Assembly: GCA_019114115.1 (NCBI GenBank)
Contig: DXGD01000394.1
Location: 1-7,658 of the forward strand
Reading direction: 5' to 3'
Source of the DNA: Candidatus Nesterenkonia stercoripullorum
GTDB taxonomy: Bacteria > Actinomycetota > Actinomycetes > Actinomycetales > Micrococcaceae
Length of the DNA stretch: 7,658 nt
This document shows positions 1 through 7,297 of this stretch, piece after piece (within the stretch, counting starts at the first letter, position 1; each line of letters begins with the position of its first letter). A model generated the notes under the pieces. The model had not been told where the DNA came from. It saw only the letters and a program-made list of their open reading frames with translations, and searched no databases. The position numbers and the translations under genes are program-made.

Positions 1-61
1 CCCCGGATCCCCCTGCTCGGCGCGTCGGCCGATTCTCGTGCATGTGTGCAGAACAGCATGA
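1..61. other. Non-coding flank downstream of ilvC terminator
   Basis: This stretch lies beyond the ilvC terminator in the direction of ilv transcription. I see no convincing start codon with a ribosome binding site, no protein motif and no strong hairpin. ORFs opening here on the plus strand run antisense through ilvC and are composition artefacts. The next gene in the chromosome lies outside the window. Confidence 0.4.
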
Positions 62-110
62 TGCACGAAGAACGGCGGCGAGAGCACCTCGTGGGTGCTC
101 CCGCCGCCGT
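62..110 (-). terminator. Strong intrinsic terminator of ilvC / ilvBNC
   Basis: On the minus strand, 16 nt after the ilvC stop codon, there are two 17-nt arms (110-94 and 88-72) separated by a 5-nt loop. The arms pair fully with a single G-U wobble. A pyrimidine/T-rich run, TTCTTCG, follows at the 3' side (71-65 area). This is a textbook Rho-independent terminator shape for the end of the ilvBNC transcript, though the T run is interrupted by C. Confidence 0.85.
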
Positions 111-126
111 CCGGGGACCGGGAGGA

Positions 127-1221
<1,095 letters not shown>

Positions 1222-1749
1222 TCAGCGAAGCGCCCGATCTGTCATGGATTTGGATCCGCGCGAGATGGCCAGCGACCCCGAGCGCACGATCTCGCGCACT
1301 CCATAGGGCTCCAGCACGTCCAGCAGGGCGTTGAGCTTATCGGGGGCTCCGGTGGCCTCGACGGTGAGTGAGTCCACGGAGACATCCACGATCTTGGCGC
1401 GGAAGAGTTCCACTGCCTGGGTGACCTGCAATCGGGTCGGCGAGTCGGCCTTGACCTTGATGAGCAGGTGCTCGCGCTGGACCGAGTTCTCCGGAGCCAG
1501 CTCGATGATCTTGATGACGTTGATCAGCTTGTTCAGCTGTTTGGTGATCTGCTCCAGCAGGATCGCATCGGCGTCGACGACGACGGTGATCCGGCTGAGC
1601 CCTTCCAGCTCGGAAGGGCCCACAGCGAGCGAATGGATGTTGAAGGCACGACGTGCGAAGAGGCCGGAGACCTTGGTCAGGACGCCGGGGACGTCCTCCA
1701 CCAATACCGAGAGCGTCTTGCGCTGAGCACCTTGAGCGTCGTTCGGCAT
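1222..1749 (-). CDS. ilvN: Acetolactate synthase small (regulatory) subunit
   Basis: This is the regulatory partner of IlvB. It activates the catalytic subunit and, in the family, confers valine feedback inhibition. At 175 aa it has the usual length of the long (IlvH/IlvN-type) form. The N-terminal ACT domain spans about residues 12-85, with VEDVPGVL followed by LFARRAFNIHSLAVGPSE. By eye, G22 and N37 align with the valine-site Gly and Asn of E. coli IlvH (G14, N29), so valine sensitivity is likely. The C-terminal ALS_ss_C domain covers about residues 95-165. The ATG lies only 4 nt beyond the ilvB stop codon. Its Shine-Dalgarno AGGAGG sits inside the last codons of ilvB (those for D-E-E-D), so ilvN translation is probably coupled to ilvB. 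The stop is followed 63 nt later by ilvC. Confidence 0.96.
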   Translation of the reverse strand: MPNDAQGAQRKTLSVLVEDVPGVLTKVSGLFARRAFNIHSLAVGPSELEGLSRITVVVDADAILLEQITKQLNKLINVIKIIELAPENSVQREHLLIKVKADSPTRLQVTQAVELFRAKIVDVSVDSLTVEATGAPDKLNALLDVLEPYGVREIVRSGSLAISRGSKSMTDRALR

Positions 1750-1753
1750 GGTC

Positions 1754-3628
1754 CTAGTCCTCCTCGTCCCAGTCGGGCGTCAGGTTTCGGGCAACTTGGA
1801 TGTCGCTGTTGGAGACTCCCGCGGGCACCATGGGCCACACCATGGCATCGCGGCTGACGACGAAGTCCACCACGACGGGCCGGTCGGTGATCGCCATGGC
1901 CTGCGCGATGACGTCATCGATGTCCTCTTCGCGCTCGCACCGCAGTCCCACGCAGCCATAGGCCTCGGCCAGTTTCACGAAGTCCGGGATGCGCACGACT
2001 TCCTCGCCGGAGGCGTTCAGCGCTGTGTTCAGGTCAGTGTTGGAGTATCGCGACTCGTAGAAGAGCGTCTGCCACTGCCGGACCATTCCGAGCGAGGAGT
2101 TGTTGATCACGGCGACCTTGATCGGGATGTTGTTGATCGCGCAGGTGGCCAGCTCCTGATTGGTCATCTGGAAGCAGCCGTCGCCGTCGATGGCCCACAC
2201 CACGCGGTCCGGGTCGCCCACCTGGGCACCCATGGCTGCCGGCACGGCGTAGCCCATCGTGCCCAGACCACCGGAGTTCAGCCACTGCCGCGGGCGTTCG
2301 TACTGCACGAACTGCGCGGCCCACATCTGATGCTGCCCGACGCCGGCCACGTAGACCGCCTCGGGGCCGGAGGCCGCGCTGATCTTCTCGATCACCTTCT
2401 GCGGCGCCGTCGCGCCGTCTTCGGGCGTGGTGTAGCCCAGCGGATAGGTGTCCCGGAACCGGTCGACCTGGCGCCACCATGGGGCCAGATCCTGTGCTCC
2501 GCCCTTGTCGGCAGCGTCCTTCACCGCCATCGTCAGCTCGGGGATGATCTCCTTGAGCGAGCCGACGACGGGGACGTCGGCCAGGCGGTTCTTGGAGATC
2601 TCCGCCGGGTCGATATCGGCGTGGATGACCTTGGCCTCCGGAGCGAAGGTGTCCAGCTGCCCGGTCACCCGATCGTCGAAACGGGCGCCCAAGGTGATCA
2701 GCAGATCAGCACGCTGCAGGGCCGCCACCGCGGCCACCGTCCCGTGCATTCCCGGCATGCCCACATTCTGCCGGTGGGAATCGGGGAACGCACCACGGGC
2801 CATCAAGGTGGTGACCACCGGGGCGCCCACTGATTCAGCCAGCTCGCGGAACTCATCGCTGGCATCGGCCTTGATGATCCCGCCGCCGATGTAGAAGACC
2901 GGTCGCTCGGCGTCCTGGATGAGCTTCGCCGCCTCGCGCACCTGTTTGGCGTGGCCCCGCGTCACGGGGCGGTAGCCGGTGAGCTCCATCTTCGGCGGCC
3001 AGGCGAAGGTCGTCCGAGCCGTCTGTGCCGATTTGGTGATGTCCACCAGCACCGGACCGGGCCGTCCGGAGGACGCGAGATGGAAGGCCTCGGCCATGAT
3101 CCGGGGGATGGAGTCCGCATCGGTCACCAGGAAAGCATGCTTGGTGATGGGGCCGGCGATGCCGACGATATCGGCCTCCTGGAACGCGTCTGTCCCGATG
3201 ACCTGAGCGTTGACCTGTCCCGTAATGGCCACCAGCGGCACCGAGTCCATGTGTGCGTCCGCGAGCGCAGTCACCAGGTTCGTCGCTCCGGGGCCCGATG
3301 TGGCGAAGCAGACGCCCACCTTGCCGGTGACCATCGCATACCCCTGAGCGGCATGGCCGCCACCCTGCTCATGACGCACCAGGATGTGGTTGACCGCGCT
3401 GGAGTCCATCAGCGGATCATAGGTGGGCAGGATCGTGCCGCCGGGGATGCCGAAGACGTCTGTCACTCCGAGCTCTTCCAGGCTGCGGATGATCGACTCT
3501 GACCCCGAAACCTCCTCAGGCTCCACTACGCGTGCGAGCCCGTACATACGGGGGTCTGGTGCCGCGCTGCGCCCACGGCTGGTAGCAGCGGCCAGTGATG
3601 CTGGACTTGTCGCTGTCTTGTTGCTCAT
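1754..3628 (-). CDS. ilvB: Acetolactate synthase large (catalytic) subunit
   Basis: This thiamine diphosphate-, FAD- and Mg-dependent enzyme condenses pyruvate with pyruvate or 2-ketobutyrate, the committed step to Val/Leu and Ile. The 624-aa product has the three TPP-family domains: N-terminal PYR domain with catalytic Glu E87 in [14 protein letters not shown]; a central FAD/DHS-like domain (about 230-370, with [11 protein letters not shown] at 314-324); and a C-terminal PP domain with the TPP/Mg motif beginning G482-D-G and ending N509-N510. The herbicide-pocket Trp is retained (W519 in MVRQWQ). At the site of plant Pro197 the residue is N140 (AITGQVN), so some natural sulfonylurea tolerance is possible. 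I chose ATG 3628 (MSNKTATS) because AGGA lies about 7 nt upstream and because further extension would run into the leader attenuator. The first roughly 40 residues are a low-complexity extension. It is the first structural gene behind the attenuator at 3686-3880 and is followed after 4 nt by ilvN. Confidence 0.97.
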   Translation of the reverse strand: MSNKTATSPASLAAATSRGRSAAPDPRMYGLARVVEPEEVSGSESIIRSLEELGVTDVFGIPGGTILPTYDPLMDSSAVNHILVRHEQGGGHAAQGYAMVTGKVGVCFATSGPGATNLVTALADAHMDSVPLVAITGQVNAQVIGTDAFQEADIVGIAGPITKHAFLVTDADSIPRIMAEAFHLASSGRPGPVLVDITKSAQTARTTFAWPPKMELTGYRPVTRGHAKQVREAAKLIQDAERPVFYIGGGIIKADASDEFRELAESVGAPVVTTLMARGAFPDSHRQNVGMPGMHGTVAAVAALQRADLLITLGARFDDRVTGQLDTFAPEAKVIHADIDPAEISKNRLADVPVVGSLKEIIPELTMAVKDAADKGGAQDLAPWWRQVDRFRDTYPLGYTTPEDGATAPQKVIEKISAASGPEAVYVAGVGQHQMWAAQFVQYERPRQWLNSGGLGTMGYAVPAAMGAQVGDPDRVVWAIDGDGCFQMTNQELATCAINNIPIKVAVINNSSLGMVRQWQTLFYESRYSNTDLNTALNASGEEVVRIPDFVKLAEAYGCVGLRCEREEDIDDVIAQAMAITDRPVVVDFVVSRDAMVWPMVPAGVSNSDIQVARNLTPDWDEED

Positions 3629-3685
3629 CGTAGGTTCCTGTGTTCTCGAGGTCTGGAGTGGGCTGGGCTCACACTTGACGCCCCA

Positions 3686-3732
3686 CGAAGAAAACCCCGG
3701 CGAGTCGTCCCTGCTGGGGCTCTCTGCCGGGG
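3686..3732 (-). terminator. Attenuator terminator of the ilvBNC leader
   Basis: On the minus strand CCCCGGC (3732-3726) is perfectly complementary to GCCGGGG (3701-3695), and the latter is followed directly by TTTTCTTCG. The stem can be extended past a one-nt bulge by GAG/CTC, and the apical part can form a small CCC-AGCA-GGG hairpin. It lies 67 nt before the ilvB ATG and after the leader peptide, which is where an attenuator terminator is expected. It is not an end-of-gene terminator for ilvD, because a leader ORF and competing structures sit between them. Confidence 0.82.
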
Positions 3733-3836
3733 GTGAGCTATGCGTCTCGCTATCGGTACAGCCGTCAGCCGGCTCCGCGAGGGAGCTGGCCTGTGGCCGA
3801 CACGACACGCGTGAATCACTTCACGCGTCCCCCGGC
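3726..3836 (-). promoter_or_regulatory. Antiterminator pairing of the ilvBNC attenuator
   Basis: GCCGGGGG (3836-3829), starting 14 nt after the leader-peptide stop codon, is a perfect 8-nt complement of CCCCCGGC (3733-3726). The latter is the 5' arm of the terminator, so the two structures are mutually exclusive. Because one partner lies inside and the other outside the long leader stem, this helix would be pseudoknotted with that stem and is expected to form mainly when the stem is broken. A ribosome waiting at the leader stop codon would come close to covering 3836-3829, while one stalled at the early Val/Ile codons would leave it free. Confidence 0.65.
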
Positions 3837-3878
3837 GGCTAGTACGGGTACTACCGATAGCTGATGACGCATATCACC
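3732..3878 (-). promoter_or_regulatory. ilvBNC leader: long stem sequestering leader codons
   Basis: The minus-strand RNA can fold a long-range stem in three blocks: GGTGA (3878-3874) with TCACC (3736-3732), TATGCGTC (3873-3866) with GACGCATA (3746-3739), and GCTATCGGTA (3861-3852) with TACCGATAGC (3758-3749). This gives 23 Watson-Crick pairs interrupted by a 2-nt bulge and a 4/2 internal loop. The 5' strand is almost the entire leader-peptide ORF. The stem encloses several smaller hairpins: 3853-3840, 3828-3807 and 3790-3768. Its 3' strand ends exactly where the terminator 5' arm starts. I infer that the stem favours termination, and that a ribosome stalled on the Val/Ile codons would open it. 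The base pairing is seen directly; the switching role is inference by analogy with other amino-acid operon attenuators. Confidence 0.8.
3807..3828 (-). repeat. Perfect 9-bp inverted repeat in the ilv leader
   Basis: ACGCGTGAA (3828-3820) and TTCACGCGT (3815-3807) form a perfect hairpin with a GTGA tetraloop. It begins immediately after the antiterminator segment 3836-3829 and would bring that segment nearer to its downstream partner. It may also act as a transcription pause hairpin that helps the ribosome and polymerase stay in step; that role is inference. Confidence 0.7.
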
Positions 3879-3880
3879 AT
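3851..3880 (-). CDS. ilvBNC leader peptide (attenuator uORF), 9 aa
   Basis: The minus-strand ORF ATG GTG ATA TGC GTC ATC AGC TAT CGG TAG encodes MVICVISYR. Four of its nine residues are Val or Ile, the end products of the downstream operon, and one Ile codon is ATA, which is expected to be rare in GC-rich actinobacteria. This is the hallmark of a leader peptide whose translation senses charged tRNA-Val and tRNA-Ile. It is far too short for ordinary gene calling. The upstream purine run GGGAAAG is a weak ribosome binding site, so leaderless or near-leaderless translation, or use of the adjacent GTG, is possible. It stands 252 nt before ilvB, in the same direction, in front of a mutually exclusive antiterminator and terminator. 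Leader-peptide attenuation of ilvBNC is established for relatives such as Corynebacterium glutamicum; its presence here rests on sequence alone. Confidence 0.8.
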   Translation of the reverse strand: MVICVISYR

Positions 3881-3895
3881 GCTTTCCCGGCCGTG

Positions 3896-3917
3896 CCGGG
3901 GGTGTCAACACCCCCGG
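3896..3917. promoter_or_regulatory. Perfect 9-bp palindrome containing TTGACA
   Basis: On the minus strand CCGGGGGTG (3917-3909) and CACCCCCGG (3904-3896) form a perfect inverted repeat with a TTGA centre. A consensus -35 hexamer, TTGACA (3908-3903), lies across the centre. It is 83 nt after the ilvD stop and 16 nt before the leader-peptide ATG. It could be an operator overlapping the ilvB promoter, or a terminator hairpin for ilvD without a T run. I cannot find a good -10 hexamer 16-19 nt downstream of the TTGACA; a promoter using it would start within the leader codons. The function is therefore left open. Confidence 0.45.
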
Positions 3918-3999
3918 TACGCGTCTCACAATCTGGAACTGCGGACCGATCCGTCATGCCCTGCGGCGATTCCGCGCGTCCCGGCGGACGGCGCCGGGA

Positions 4000-5766
4000 T
4001 CATCCGCAGTAGGCGCCTTCAGCAGCTGAGCGGACCAGCTTCGCGTACTTCCCGAGCACGCCTGTGCTCCGGTATGGCGCAAGCGGAGTCCAGTCCTGCT
4101 GACGGCGGACGATCTCCTGCTCATCGACGATCATGTCGATGGACCGGTCGGCGATGTTGACCCGGATCGTGTCCCCGTCGGCGATGTAGGCGATAGGGCC
4201 GCCGTCGACGGCTTCGGGTGCGATATGGCCGATGCACAGGCCCGTGGTGCCGCCGGAGAAACGGCCATCGGTGATGAGCAGGACGTCCTTGCCCAGGCCA
4301 GCACCCTTGATCGCGCCCGTGATCGCGAGCATCTCGCGCATACCCGGCCCGCCCTTGGGCCCCTCGTACCGGATGACGATGACGTCGCCCGCCTGGAGCT
4401 TCCCGGCAGCCAGTGCGTCCAGCGCCGCCTGCTCACGCTCGAAGACGCGTGCCGTGCCTTCGAAGACCTCAGCGTCGAACCCGGCGGACTTCACCACGGC
4501 CCCCTCCGGAGCGAGCGAGCCGCGCAGCACGGCGATTCCGCCATTGTGATGCATGGGGTTGTCCATCGCACGGATGATGCTGCCGTCGATGTCCGGCGGG
4601 TTGATCGCCTCCAGGTTCTCCGCGACGGTCTTGCCGGTCACCGTGAGGCAGTCGCCGTGGAGCAGGCCAGCATCCAGCAGGGCCCGCATGACCACCGGAA
4701 CGCCGCCGACACGGTCGACGTCGGCCATGACGTACTGGCCGAAGGGCTTGAGGTCCCCCAAGTGCGGGACTTTGTCCCCGATGCGGTTGAAGTCCTCCAG
4801 GGTGAGGTCCACCTCGGCCTCGCGAGCGATGGCGAGCAGGTGCAGCACGGCGTTGGTCGAGCCGCCGAAGGCCATGGTCACGGCGATCGCGTTCTCGAAG
4901 GCCTCCTTGGTGAGGATATCGCGCGAGGTGATGCCCAAGCGCAGCAGATTCACCACGGCCTCACCCGATTTATGCGCGAAGTGGTCACGCCGGCGGTCTG
5001 CCGAGGGCGGCGCTGCAGAACCGGGCAGGGACATTCCGAGGGCTTCCCCGATGCACGCCATCGTGTTCGCGGTGTACATGCCGCCGCAGGCGCCTTCGCC
5101 CGGGCAGATGGCCCGCTCGATGACGTCGAGGTCCGCCTCGCTCATCGTGCCCCGGGCACAGGCGCCGACTCCCTCGAAGGCGTCGATGAGAGTGACCTCC
5201 TTCTCGGTCCCGTCGGCGAAGCGAGCGATGCCCGGCATGATCGACCCGGCGTAGAGGAACACAGAGGAGAGGTTCAGCCGAGCGGCAGCCATGAGCATGC
5301 CCGGCAGCGACTTGTCGCAGCCGGCCAGCAGCACTGAGCCGTCAAGACGCTCGGCCTGCATCACCGTCTCCACGGAGTCCGTGATGACTTCGCGGGAGAC
5401 CAGTGAGTAGTGCATGCCCTCGTGGCCCATGGAGATGCCGTCGGAGACGGAAATCGTGCCGAACTCCAGCGGGTAGCCGCCGGCGGAGTGGACGCCTTCC
5501 TTCGAACCCTGTGCGAGACGATCCAGCGACAGGTTGCAGGGCGTGATCTCGTTCCACGAGCTGGCGATGCCGATCTGCGCCTTGGAGAAGTCATCGTCCC
5601 CCATGCCGACGGCACGAAGCATGCCTCGGGCCGGGGCACGGGTGTAACCGTCGGTGACCTGCCAGCTGCGCGGCTTCTCAGCGCTGCTTGGCCCGGTCAC
5701 GGCGGCGGGAGGCGTGTGCGGCGCCTCATTCGCCTGGTTGCTGCTCTCAGTTGTAGTGGATGCCAT
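4000..5766 (-). CDS. ilvD: Dihydroxy-acid dehydratase, [2Fe-2S]-type
   Basis: IlvD dehydrates 2,3-dihydroxy-isovalerate and 2,3-dihydroxy-3-methylvalerate to the keto-acid precursors of Val/Leu and Ile. The 588-aa protein is slightly longer than the usual 550-570 aa because of a roughly 30-residue Ser/Thr/Ala/Pro-rich N terminus. Three Cys suited to cluster binding are present: C77 in [10 protein letters not shown]150 in [10 protein letters not shown] and C227 in [14 protein letters not shown]. With them are the Mg/carbamyl-Lys region D151-K152, the [12 protein letters not shown] segment and the catalytic-Ser motif GRFSGGTTG (S504). The three-Cys pattern resembles the [2Fe-2S] enzymes of actinobacteria and plants; cluster type cannot be proven from sequence. 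I chose ATG 5766; there is no real Shine-Dalgarno, but a -10-like TAGAAT ends 6 nt upstream, suggesting a leaderless mRNA. It lies upstream of ilvBNC and outside the attenuator, so it probably has separate control. Confidence 0.96.
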   Translation of the reverse strand: MASTTTESSNQANEAPHTPPAAVTGPSSAEKPRSWQVTDGYTRAPARGMLRAVGMGDDDFSKAQIGIASSWNEITPCNLSLDRLAQGSKEGVHSAGGYPLEFGTISVSDGISMGHEGMHYSLVSREVITDSVETVMQAERLDGSVLLAGCDKSLPGMLMAAARLNLSSVFLYAGSIMPGIARFADGTEKEVTLIDAFEGVGACARGTMSEADLDVIERAICPGEGACGGMYTANTMACIGEALGMSLPGSAAPPSADRRRDHFAHKSGEAVVNLLRLGITSRDILTKEAFENAIAVTMAFGGSTNAVLHLLAIAREAEVDLTLEDFNRIGDKVPHLGDLKPFGQYVMADVDRVGGVPVVMRALLDAGLLHGDCLTVTGKTVAENLEAINPPDIDGSIIRAMDNPMHHNGGIAVLRGSLAPEGAVVKSAGFDAEVFEGTARVFEREQAALDALAAGKLQAGDVIVIRYEGPKGGPGMREMLAITGAIKGAGLGKDVLLITDGRFSGGTTGLCIGHIAPEAVDGGPIAYIADGDTIRVNIADRSIDMIVDEQEIVRRQQDWTPLAPYRSTGVLGKYAKLVRSAAEGAYCG

Positions 5767-5772
5767 GTCTCG

Positions 5773-5778
5773 ATTCTA
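5773..5778 (-). promoter_or_regulatory. Candidate -10 box of ilvD (leaderless start)
   Basis: The minus strand reads TAGAAT, then six nucleotides (CGAGAC), then the ilvD ATG. A -10 hexamer of the TANNNT type usually places the transcript start 6-7 nt downstream, which here is the A of the ATG. The absence of a Shine-Dalgarno agrees with leaderless translation, which is common in actinobacteria. No convincing -35 is visible at 5796-5801. Confidence 0.45.
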
Positions 5779-5932
5779 TGCTGGTGCAGCAGAACCTGCG
5801 CAGCCCGGCGCGTTCGTCTCACCATGCAGACGCCAGCAGCCGGCATCCGGCCAGGTCCCGGCGACGGGTCTGTCGACCTCCGCTCCACGCCGGGCGGGAA
5901 GGACGCTGCAACGACCGATGAGGAGAGCTGAC

Positions 5933-6262
5933 ATGGGCAGATCCGAGGAAATCCACCTTCTGGGTCCGGTGCTGGACAGTCAGGGCCGCTGCATCCACTA
6001 CCACGGGGAAGCCGACGTCGTGGCCATTCAGTTCTACTGCTGCATGGAGTGGTACCCCTGCATTCGGTGCCACGAAGAGCGCGCCGATCACATGGTCCAG
6101 GTGTGGCCGAGACCCCAGCGCCCCGAGCGGGCGCTATGGTGCGGCCAGTGCCGCACCACGCTGAGCATCGCCGAGTATCTCCAGGCGGCGCAGTGCCCAG
6201 CGTGCCAGGCTCCGTTCAATCCCGGGTGCGCCAGCCACCACCACCTCTATTTCGAGCTCTGA
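5933..6262 (+). CDS. CHY-type zinc-finger protein, 109 aa
   Basis: This small cytoplasmic metal-binding protein belongs to the CHY zinc-finger family (PF05495 by memory of the motif), related to the zinc-finger part of yeast Hot13. In order it shows CIHYHGEADVVAIQF (20-34), CC (36-37), YPCIRCHEERADH (41-53), LWCGQC (68-73), CPAC (88-91), and FNPGCASHHHLYFE (95-108). These are the paired Cys/His ligands expected for several zinc sites, and the protein appears complete. The bacterial members have no agreed function that I know of, so I assign none. I chose ATG 5933 because AGGAGAG lies 6-7 nt upstream. An in-frame ATG at 5918 would overlap this ribosome binding site. It is divergent from ilvD (166-bp gap) and convergent with pdtaR; its promoter is not evident. 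Confidence 0.88.
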   Translation: MGRSEEIHLLGPVLDSQGRCIHYHGEADVVAIQFYCCMEWYPCIRCHEERADHMVQVWPRPQRPERALWCGQCRTTLSIAEYLQAAQCPACQAPFNPGCASHHHLYFEL

Positions 6263-6265
6263 GAT

Positions 6266-6333
6266 GTGACGACCCCACAGCAGCGCGCAGGGCTGCGCGC
6301 AGGGCAGTGCCCAGGGCAGTGACGGGGTCGCAC
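6266..6333. repeat. Cloverleaf-like inverted repeat between convergent genes
   Basis: The outer arms are GTG-A-CGACCCC (6266-6276) and GGGGTCGCAC (6324-6333), pairing over 10 bp with one bulge. Inside are GCGCGCAG/CTGCGCGC (6283-6300) and GGGC-AGT-GCCC (6302-6312). The inner DNA also shows a 12-bp periodicity, with copies of CAGGGC(T/A)G starting at 6288, 6300 and 6312. It starts 3 nt after the CHY-protein stop and lies about 50 nt from the pdtaR stop. It is probably a bidirectional transcription terminator or barrier, although neither side has a T run. Confidence 0.6.
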
Positions 6334-6385
6334 TGGCTGCTTCCGCGCCATGCGCCCTCACGCCACCGGGCTCCCCTGGCCGGCC

Positions 6386-7021
6386 TCACGCCATCTGGTC
6401 GACGACCGTCTCCGCCACTTCCCGCATGGAGAGCCTGCGATCCATGGAGGTCTTCTGGATCCAGCGGAACGCCTCCGGCTCGCTGAGCCCCATCTTCGAT
6501 GTCAGCAGGGACTTCGCTCGATCCACGAGCTTGCGGGTCTCGAATTTGTCCGCCAGCGAGGTGACTTCCGCTTCGAGAGCGCGGATCTCGTCGAAACGGG
6601 CCGCGGCGACCTCGATGGCCGGGATGAGGTCGTTCTCGGAGAACGGCTTGACCACATAGGCCATGGCGCCGGCTTCCCGCGCGCTCTCGACCAGATCGCG
6701 CTGGGAGAATGCGGTGAGCATGACCACAGGCGCGATGCGCGCTTCGGCGATCTCCTTGGCCGCAGTGATGCCGTCCATCACCGGCATCTTGACATCCATG
6801 ACGACAAGATCGGGCTGCACCTCGCGAGTCAGCTCAACTGCGCGTTCGCCGTTGTCCGCCTCACCGACCACCTGATAGCCGGCGCCGGTCAGGATCTCGA
6901 CGATATCGAGACGGATCAGGGTCTCGTCCTCCGCGACAAGGACCCGCCGCGTCGGCTGAGCTGCTGGCTCTGCCGACGAATCGGCCTCCGCCGTCGTCGT
7001 ACTCTGGTTGTCTTCGTTCAC
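6386..7021 (-). CDS. pdtaR: Response regulator with ANTAR RNA-binding domain (PdtaR-like)
   Basis: The 211-aa protein has an N-terminal acidic/Ser-Thr-rich tail (1-24), a receiver domain (about 25-142) and a C-terminal ANTAR domain (about 150-208). The receiver has the acidic pocket E31-D32, the phospho-acceptor D76 in VVMDVKMP, the switch Thr T103 in LTAFSQRD and K125 in VVKPFS. A helical linker, FDEIRALEAEVTSLADKF, joins it to the ANTAR helices (KLVDRAKSLL, EPEAFRWIQKTSMDRR, VAETVV). The order and motifs closely match M. tuberculosis Rv1626/PdtaR as I remember it. In that family, phosphorylation by the PdtaS kinase enables binding to two-hairpin RNAs and antitermination. I chose GTG 7021 because AAGGAG lies about 4 nt upstream; the ORF stays open further but without conserved sequence. 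No kinase gene is in the window, which is usual because pdtaS is often unlinked. Its RNA targets cannot be seen here. Confidence 0.93.
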   Translation of the reverse strand: MNEDNQSTTTAEADSSAEPAAQPTRRVLVAEDETLIRLDIVEILTGAGYQVVGEADNGERAVELTREVQPDLVVMDVKMPVMDGITAAKEIAEARIAPVVMLTAFSQRDLVESAREAGAMAYVVKPFSENDLIPAIEVAAARFDEIRALEAEVTSLADKFETRKLVDRAKSLLTSKMGLSEPEAFRWIQKTSMDRRLSMREVAETVVDQMA

Positions 7022-7297
7022 GAATCTCCTTGCCACACGTCCAGACCACGCGCTCAGCGCGGCACACTGCTGATCCGGCCGCCGGGCTTGGGAGCCCTGA
7101 AAGTCTGGGCAGACGACCCCGATGCGCACCGACCGCACTACAGAGTGCCCGGCTTGGAGGTCACAGACCCTCAAGCACCAACCCTCACAGCGACTCCACA
7201 CCGACACCGCCGGTTCGAATTCTCTCTACAAGGGTATATCCAGTAAGCTATCTGAGCATCATGCGAGCGCTGCCTCTGCGCCTCAGCCCTCGCATGG
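7022..7297. other. Intergenic region between pdtaR and tRNA-Leu
   Basis: This 276-nt divergent gap holds the upstream regions of both neighbours. I see a small hairpin, GGGCT-TGGG-AGCCC (7084-7097), in what would be the pdtaR 5' leader, and an AT-rich island near 7211-7256. Short ORFs here have no ribosome binding site or recognisable protein motif. Confidence 0.4.
7216..7256. promoter_or_regulatory. AT-rich island, probable divergent promoters
   Basis: This is one of the few AT-rich tracts in the window. On the plus strand it contains GTATAT (7234-7239) and TAAGCT (7244-7249), either of which could be the -10 of tRNA-Leu, giving a leader of roughly 40-55 nt. Minus-strand TANNNT-like elements for pdtaR are also possible. 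No matching -35 is convincing, so individual boxes are not assigned. Confidence 0.35.

Noticed and set aside
1748..2833. Plus-strand 361-codon ORF antisense to ilvB
   Set aside because: It is His/Arg/Gly/Asp-rich with no recognisable domain and lies fully within the conserved ilvB coding region.
3629..3808. N-terminal extension of IlvB to an upstream start at 3808
   Set aside because: The extra 60 residues would overlap the terminator and attenuator stems, have no conserved sequence, and ATG 3628 has a ribosome binding site.
3629..3999. T-box riboswitch in front of ilvB
   Set aside because: No T-box bulge consensus or Stem I features were found; the leader peptide and competing hairpins explain the region better.
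4225..5337. Plus-strand 370-codon ORF antisense to ilvD
   Set aside because: It is a shadow of ilvD codon bias; there is no ribosome binding site and no protein motif.
5777..5782. TATGCT on the plus strand as a -10 for the CHY zinc-finger gene
   Set aside because: It overlaps the ilvD -10 candidate, has no -35 at a usable distance, and would give a leader of about 145 nt; too weak to list as a feature.
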